NCBI RefSeq assembly: GCF_008831285.2
Contig: NC_045144.1
Coordinates: forward strand, 14,435,858-14,499,857
Direction of reading: 5' to 3'
DNA length: 64,000 bases
From: Nymphaea colorata
Taxonomy: Eukaryota; Streptophyta; Magnoliopsida; Nymphaeales; Nymphaeaceae
The notes under the pieces are model-generated. The model worked only from the letters and a program-made list of their open reading frames with translations, was not told where the DNA came from and ran no database searches. The first letter of the stretch is position 1; each line of letters opens with the position of its first letter. Position numbers and translations under genes: made by a program. Positions 59,270 to 64,000 of the stretch are shown here, piece by piece.

Positions 59270-61245
59270 CACAAAGAAAGGGGGGAGAGAGAGAGAGCCG
59301 ATAAAATGGGAATGTATAATAAAATTTGGGAACAAGAAGCCCCCTAGATACAAAAACAAACCAAAAAACAAGAGAATGAAATATACATAACAAGAACACA
59401 ATAAAACAAAATAAAAGGGTTGGGGAGAGAGTGGACAAACAGAGTAGTAGATTCACTAGCAGCAAATGAAAGATGCTGTCGTAGTTGAATATCAAAGTGG
59501 GCATCTCCTGCGCAAAGCGTACCACAAAATTTGGCAATGTGAAGGTGTCCCTGAAGACTCTTTTGTTGCACTTCTCCCAAATGTGTCATCAAGATGATTT
59601 GAGTCATAACCTCCATACACGACCCTAGGAAAAGGATAGGTGGGAGGGAGACAAAATAAGAAAAGAAGGCAAACAGAAGGCCGGTCTGGAAGGCTACTAA
59701 CAATGGAAGGTCATGCAGAGGCAAAAACTTGATAGAAGAAATGATAGGAGGTAAAAAGGTGAACTCGAGACTCAATCGCAGCAAGACAGAGAGGGCACTA
59801 GTTAGCTCAACTAATGTCAAGGCGTTGTAGGTGGTCAAATGTGTTGTGTGACCAGCAAGAAGAAGCCAGGAAAAAACAATGGCACGAGAAAAGGGTCCAG
59901 GGGACCAAAGGGATTGGGGTGGAAGCGACGAAGTGAAAAAATCAAAGGTGGTCATATAGCAAGAAGAAAAAGTAAATCCACGAGAAGGTGAAAGAGGCCA
60001 GGATGGGGGGGCAAGCGATGGGAGATCAGCAAGACAGAGGAAAAGATGAAGGGCAAAAGGCAAGCCACACCAAAAGTGGGAGGGAGATGTATGAGAGATG
60101 TTCCAATCATTAGGGTATGGTAGGTCATATTTGAAACATATGAAAAGGGTGATGAGGGAATGCTCAGTTGTCAGATGCCACCACTAATAACACAATGAGG
60201 ACTCACACGCTCGACTAAGGTTGGTAACCCCGGTACCCTCAAGATGACGCGTCAGGGCACCATGTCCCAATGCACAAAGCAATCCGAAGGTCGATCACCA
60301 TCCCAAACAAGTTACGAATGACCTTATCAAACTTTCTTAGTACAACCACAGGAGGTCGAAAGACCGCCAAAGCACGGAGGGAGGCAGACGCAAGACAATA
60401 ATTAGCAATGGGTATGACCTGAAAGGAAAGCAGCTTTTCCTACCAATAATGGAGGCAATCCACAAGCTTCTGCTCCACTCCATCCCAATAGGAGGGTATA
60501 GGAGGTGACAACGTAATCTGAAGACCCAAGTAGTCCATGGGCAGGCCAACGGCCATACACCCAAAGCAAGCTTCCACAAGAAGTATCGTGGCCGGATCCG
60601 CATGTATGAAAAAAAGGTGACATTTGTAGGAATTAATAGAAAGACCTGAGAAGAGCTCAAAGACTCGAAGGATGAGCCAAGTTCTCACAATTTGTTGGTG
60701 GGAACCTGTGCCAAAAAGGAGAAAATCACCAGCATATTGGAGGGTGGAGAAGTCCTGCAAATAGGAGAGTGAATATAGTGTGAGGAAGCCAACGATCGCA
60801 ACGTGACAAAATAAGGCAGATAAGCACTCGGTAACTAAGTTGAAAAGTAGTGGTGATAATAGACAACCCTGACGGAGGCCACGACCAAGATAGAAGAATT
60901 CACCACACATCCCATTGAAGGAGACCACAAGCTAGGCCTTAATGACAAGCGAAAGGATCCACTACTAAAATGACAGACCAAAAGCAAGGCGGGTGAGAAG
61001 GTCAGAAAGGAACTCCCAACTAACTGAATCAAAGGCCTTAAAAATTCTAACTTAAGGATGAAATTGAGAAGACGCAGACAATAGAGGGAGTGAACAACCT
61101 CATTGGCTAGGACAACAACGTCATACAAACGTCGACCCTTGATAAACGCAACCTTGAACGAGTTAATGATAAAAAACATAACATGTACAAGCTGCATGGA
61201 AAGCAACTTAGTGATAATCTTGTAAGGGAATTCCACATATGAGCA
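59270..61245 (-). mobile_element. LINE (L1-like) relic, reverse transcriptase and C-terminus
   Basis: Minus-strand translation from 61236 leftwards begins FPYKIITKLLSMQLVHVMFF, then VAFIKGRRLYDVVVLANEVV, matching plant LINE RT fingers. Next is GRGLRQGCLLSPLLFNLV (about 60880) and STLQYAGDFLLFG (about 60750), where the catalytic YADD is altered to YAGD. GLPMDYLGLQI follows near 60545. Frame-shifted zf-RVT-like sequence (FSRAIVFSWLLLAGHTT, then ALTLVELTSAL) lies near 59780-59890. A C-terminal segment resembling 'W-K-NKRVF' lies near 59535-59580 in another frame. Truncated at the 5' end; dead copy. No poly(A) tail (plus-strand T run) was seen at its 3' border near 59270. Confidence 0.88.
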
Positions 61246-62770
61246 ACTTCTTTCAACTTTCCCTTCATGCTAGTTTTCCTTTCCTAGTTAAAGGATGAGT
61301 TGAATGACTTAAAATTGGTTGGCATTGTAGGTGATTTGAGACATTTTGTGTTGTTTTAAATCTTTGTCCTTGTTCTAATTGCATCTTTCTTATTTTGTCC
61401 AAGTATGTCATTGCTAGTTGCAATTGGAAGAAATGGTGCAATAATTGTTTCTACAATGACGTTTTTTTTCTCCAAAGGTGAGGACCAACAGCTTATGACT
61501 GTAGCATGTTACATTCCAATTGTTCTTTTCTCCTATTATGGGCTTGGTCAAGTCTGTTCAAAGGAGTCAAGGAAACTTGTGTTTTTTTGGAGTGACAGGT
61601 TCAAAGCGCTGATAGCAGGGTAGCGACAACTGAGTGTTTCTTTCCCTTCTCCCCAGTATGAGTTTAGAATCTCAGAGGGGAAGGTTGGTTTGGTTTTCAT
61701 CCCCTCCACTTTTTTTGTCGGTTGGCATATGAATAACTTCCAAATCACCCACAAGTACAAGAAGATGAGTTTTCCTTGAGATTGTGGCATGTTAGTGTTT
61801 ATGGTGCCTAAAGACACTAATACTTTGTACTCTTTGAGGGAAGAAAAAGTAATTAACTAAAGCTACTCCTTATTACATAGCAGTTTCTGAATTTGTTGTT
61901 TAATCTTCTAGTAGGAGTTAAGTTTGTATGCTTATGTCACTGAGTGATAACAAGGGATGGATGATAACTAAGTTCAACATGGTAACTAACTAAAGTTATT
62001 ATTACACAACAGTTTTGTATTTGTTATTTAACTTCTCTTGTAGTTGTGCTTTCCATACAAGTGATGGTTCATTGACTTTTTAGTTGGAGGAATGAATAAT
62101 TTATCGTCAATCAGATTCAGTACATACATGTAAGCAATGAGCTGCAAACAGAAACTTACTTTTGATGTTCAAGGGATTATTTTGGCAACGATAATATAGT
62201 TTTTGTTATGATTTTTCCTTTTATTGAAAGGCCATTGAGACAATGTATACAATAATTATTAACAAAAAAGTATTTGGTTTATTAAGTGTACGAAATAGTA
62301 TAACATTGCAATAGATTTATTCAATTAATTAAATTATTTGTATGCAAATAGCAAGTACATTGTTCACCCTTTCAGTTTATTTGGATAAGAAAACAAACAC
62401 CACTGATGATTGTTTTTCAGCGATAAAAATGCAAGTATGATCACCTCGTGCTTGCATCAAACATCAATAGTGTAATTTTGACCATTTAAGCTACAGAAAA
62501 ACCATCTCCCTGGCTAAAATTATTGACGAGTAATTATCATTGGCATTGCTACGGACAAATGATGATTCAACACATTGTCATTGATTGTAGACTTTACTAA
62601 TGATGGTAAAATTCAATAGAAAAGCGTTCTACATTACTAACATTAATGACAACTCTAATGATAGTATTTTTATCATCAATGTCAGAATTACCAGCAGTAA
62701 AAAAGATCAAAGCTTCAAAGTTTCTTGTAGGGTTCAAAGTTATGGCATAAAGATATGGAAGTGATACACT
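61246..62770. other. Non-coding interval
   Basis: No domain found in either strand; short open frames at 61405-61623 and 61548-61817 overlap on opposite strands and have no recognisable motif. Confidence 0.5.
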
Positions 62771-62929
62771 TGGGGTTGTTTGGCAGCATAACCTACTGTA
62801 CAATGAACCTACGCCAAAAAATGAGCCATATTTATAGGATACCATAACAAGTGTTCCATGAATCTACTCCATTGGGGCAGATACATAGGACAATAACAAT
62901 GTGTTATTGCTGCCAAACAAGGTCCCATA
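62771..62929. mobile_element. MITE candidate (about 159 bp)
   Basis: The left end reads GGGGTTGTTTGGCAGCATAAC and the right end, reverse-complemented, reads GGGACCTTGTTTGGCAGCAA, then TAAC. These terminal inverted repeats share TTGTTTGGCAGCA exactly. There is no coding sequence between them. Target-site duplication unclear. Confidence 0.6.
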
Positions 62930-63599
62930 TGTGTCAATTGAGGGTTGTTCAAGCTTATATATATCTAGATATCACTTATATGTTTAGAGTGTTAGGAAGG
63001 TACCTTAGCAATCTTTGTGTATGTCAATGAAAATGGGTAATGGGGTACTTTAAAAAAAATAAAAAATATACTCACATGAAAATAGTCAATTAATTAGAGA
63101 TTATTAGGTATTCATGTGTCAACTTTGTTGGAGTGCCTAAATAGTTGTAGGTCCTTGTCAAAGAATGTAGATATGTTTGATTGATGAGCTATATTGTAGA
63201 GGAGTGCCCAGTTGAAACTAGTAGCTACTTTCACTAAGAGCTCATTTGAATATGGTGGACCGCCAATGAATGGCAGAAAAGACACTGTTCATGTGCATTC
63301 AATGCAAACATCAACTGCATAACGTGAATAATAGACAAAGCATGGAACAAAAGGTTTAAAAGCCTAGCCAGTACTGCAGCATTCCATGGTTTACCATGGA
63401 AAATGTCGAAATTGAAGCCCTTGCCCTTGTGCAGCTGAAAGTTGAAATCATCACCTCTTTATCTTTCATCTTTCTCTTCCTCCTGTGACCCCAGCAGATG
63501 TAAAGAATCATCACCGACTCGATCAAAAAATCATGATCCTCCTCTTGTAAGTCTATGATTAATGATAAAAACATAAAAATAACAAAAAGTAATTAGAAA
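62930..63599. other. Non-coding interval
   Basis: Nothing recognised; it may include upstream (U3) LTR sequence of the retroelement suggested at the right edge. Confidence 0.4.
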
Positions 63600-64000
63600 G
63601 TGGTGGAACCTTTACCACCAACCTTCTCAAACTCTATAAATAGGAGTGCTAGCCTTTATGTGTGGTGAGTGTCTTGAGCAAGAGTTTAGTTTGTGTGTTT
63701 ACTTCCTGAGCACAAGTGTGGGAGTTTCAAGTGTGTGCTGAATTGCAAAGACGTTGGGTACTTGGGTGATAGCTCACTACATGGGTTTGTTGAGGTGAGT
63801 TCTTGTACCTCACTTTTGTAAGATCAACTTGAGAAATAATGCAAGTATATTATTAAAGTACACTTGGTGCATCTACATCGTCGTTTGTTGAGATCACTTT
63901 GTGAACATTGTTGGTTTGGTGATTTAGCTTTCATTAAGTAAGTTTTGTTAATTTTATTATTAAGAATTATTTTGGACGTCAAGACTCTGCCAGTTTTTCT
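63600..64000 (+). mobile_element. Probable copia-type LTR promoter region, cut by the window end
   Basis: CTATAAATAGGAGTGC at about 63636 is a strong TATA-like element. It is followed by TGTGTG/GAGTGTC-rich leader sequence (CTTGAGCAAGAGTTTAGTTT, then GGGTGATAGCTCACTAC) in the style of plant copia LTR R/U5 regions. No PBS or coding sequence is seen before the end, and the LTR start was not located. A host promoter is the alternative. Confidence 0.35.

Overview
The window is nuclear DNA of a flowering plant. It is AT-rich, carries (AT)n, (GA)n and (AC)n microsatellites, and holds one plant-specific intron-containing gene in a sea of plant retrotransposon remains: Ty1/copia, Ty3/gypsy-type LTRs and L1-like LINEs. 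I cannot name the species from sequence alone. The only gene I believe is intact is a NAC transcription factor on the minus strand (three exons, 18977-20178, about 327 residues, NAM/CUC/NAC100-like NAC domain). A decayed MATE transporter fragment (about 34590-35070, minus) is the only other host-gene trace.

Layout. 1-1270: plus-strand LINE relic. 1.3-4.8 kb: no gene. 4.8-5.8 kb: copia relic whose integrase region is split by an (AC)28(AT)35 microsatellite. 6.1-10.4 kb: AT-rich, probable old gypsy LTR material. 10.4-18.9 kb: non-coding, with short tandem duplications, a perfect hairpin, poly(T), poly(G) and microsatellites. 18.98-20.18 kb: the NAC gene and its upstream region. 20.4-28.3 kb: non-coding, one MITE candidate and small dispersed repeats. 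28.35-30.65 kb: second LINE relic. 31-36.7 kb: non-coding, tandem and foldback repeats, MATE fragment.

36.9-48.6 kb is a three-level nest of LTR retrotransposons. A minus-strand copia element is cut by a roughly 3.9-kb solo LTR (TSD CTAGA). That solo LTR is itself cut by a 5.18-kb Ale-like copia element (TSD CTAGT) with both LTRs, a primer-binding site and a polypurine tract. Removing the two insertions rejoins the oldest copia reading frame just before its YVDD motif.

48.6-52.0 kb is a decayed Tork/TNT1-like copia element on the plus strand. It ends abruptly at 52020, where a large element without recognisable protein genes begins. That element has LTR-like direct repeats of about 1.6 kb at 52021-53676 and 57673-59268, TATA boxes in both, U3 tandem repeats differing in copy number, an internal duplication of about 0.59 kb and an array of about 44-bp units just before the right repeat. 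It looks like a large non-autonomous LTR derivative (LARD-like). A minus-strand LINE relic (59.27-61.24 kb) follows, then non-coding sequence with a MITE candidate near 62.8 kb, and a probable copia-type LTR promoter region at the right edge.

No operon, CRISPR array, RNA gene or new defence-type system was seen. The most notable content is the datable insertion nest, the coding-less LTR element with its repeat architecture, and the NAC gene's degraded miR164-like segment and ambiguous intron 2 donor.
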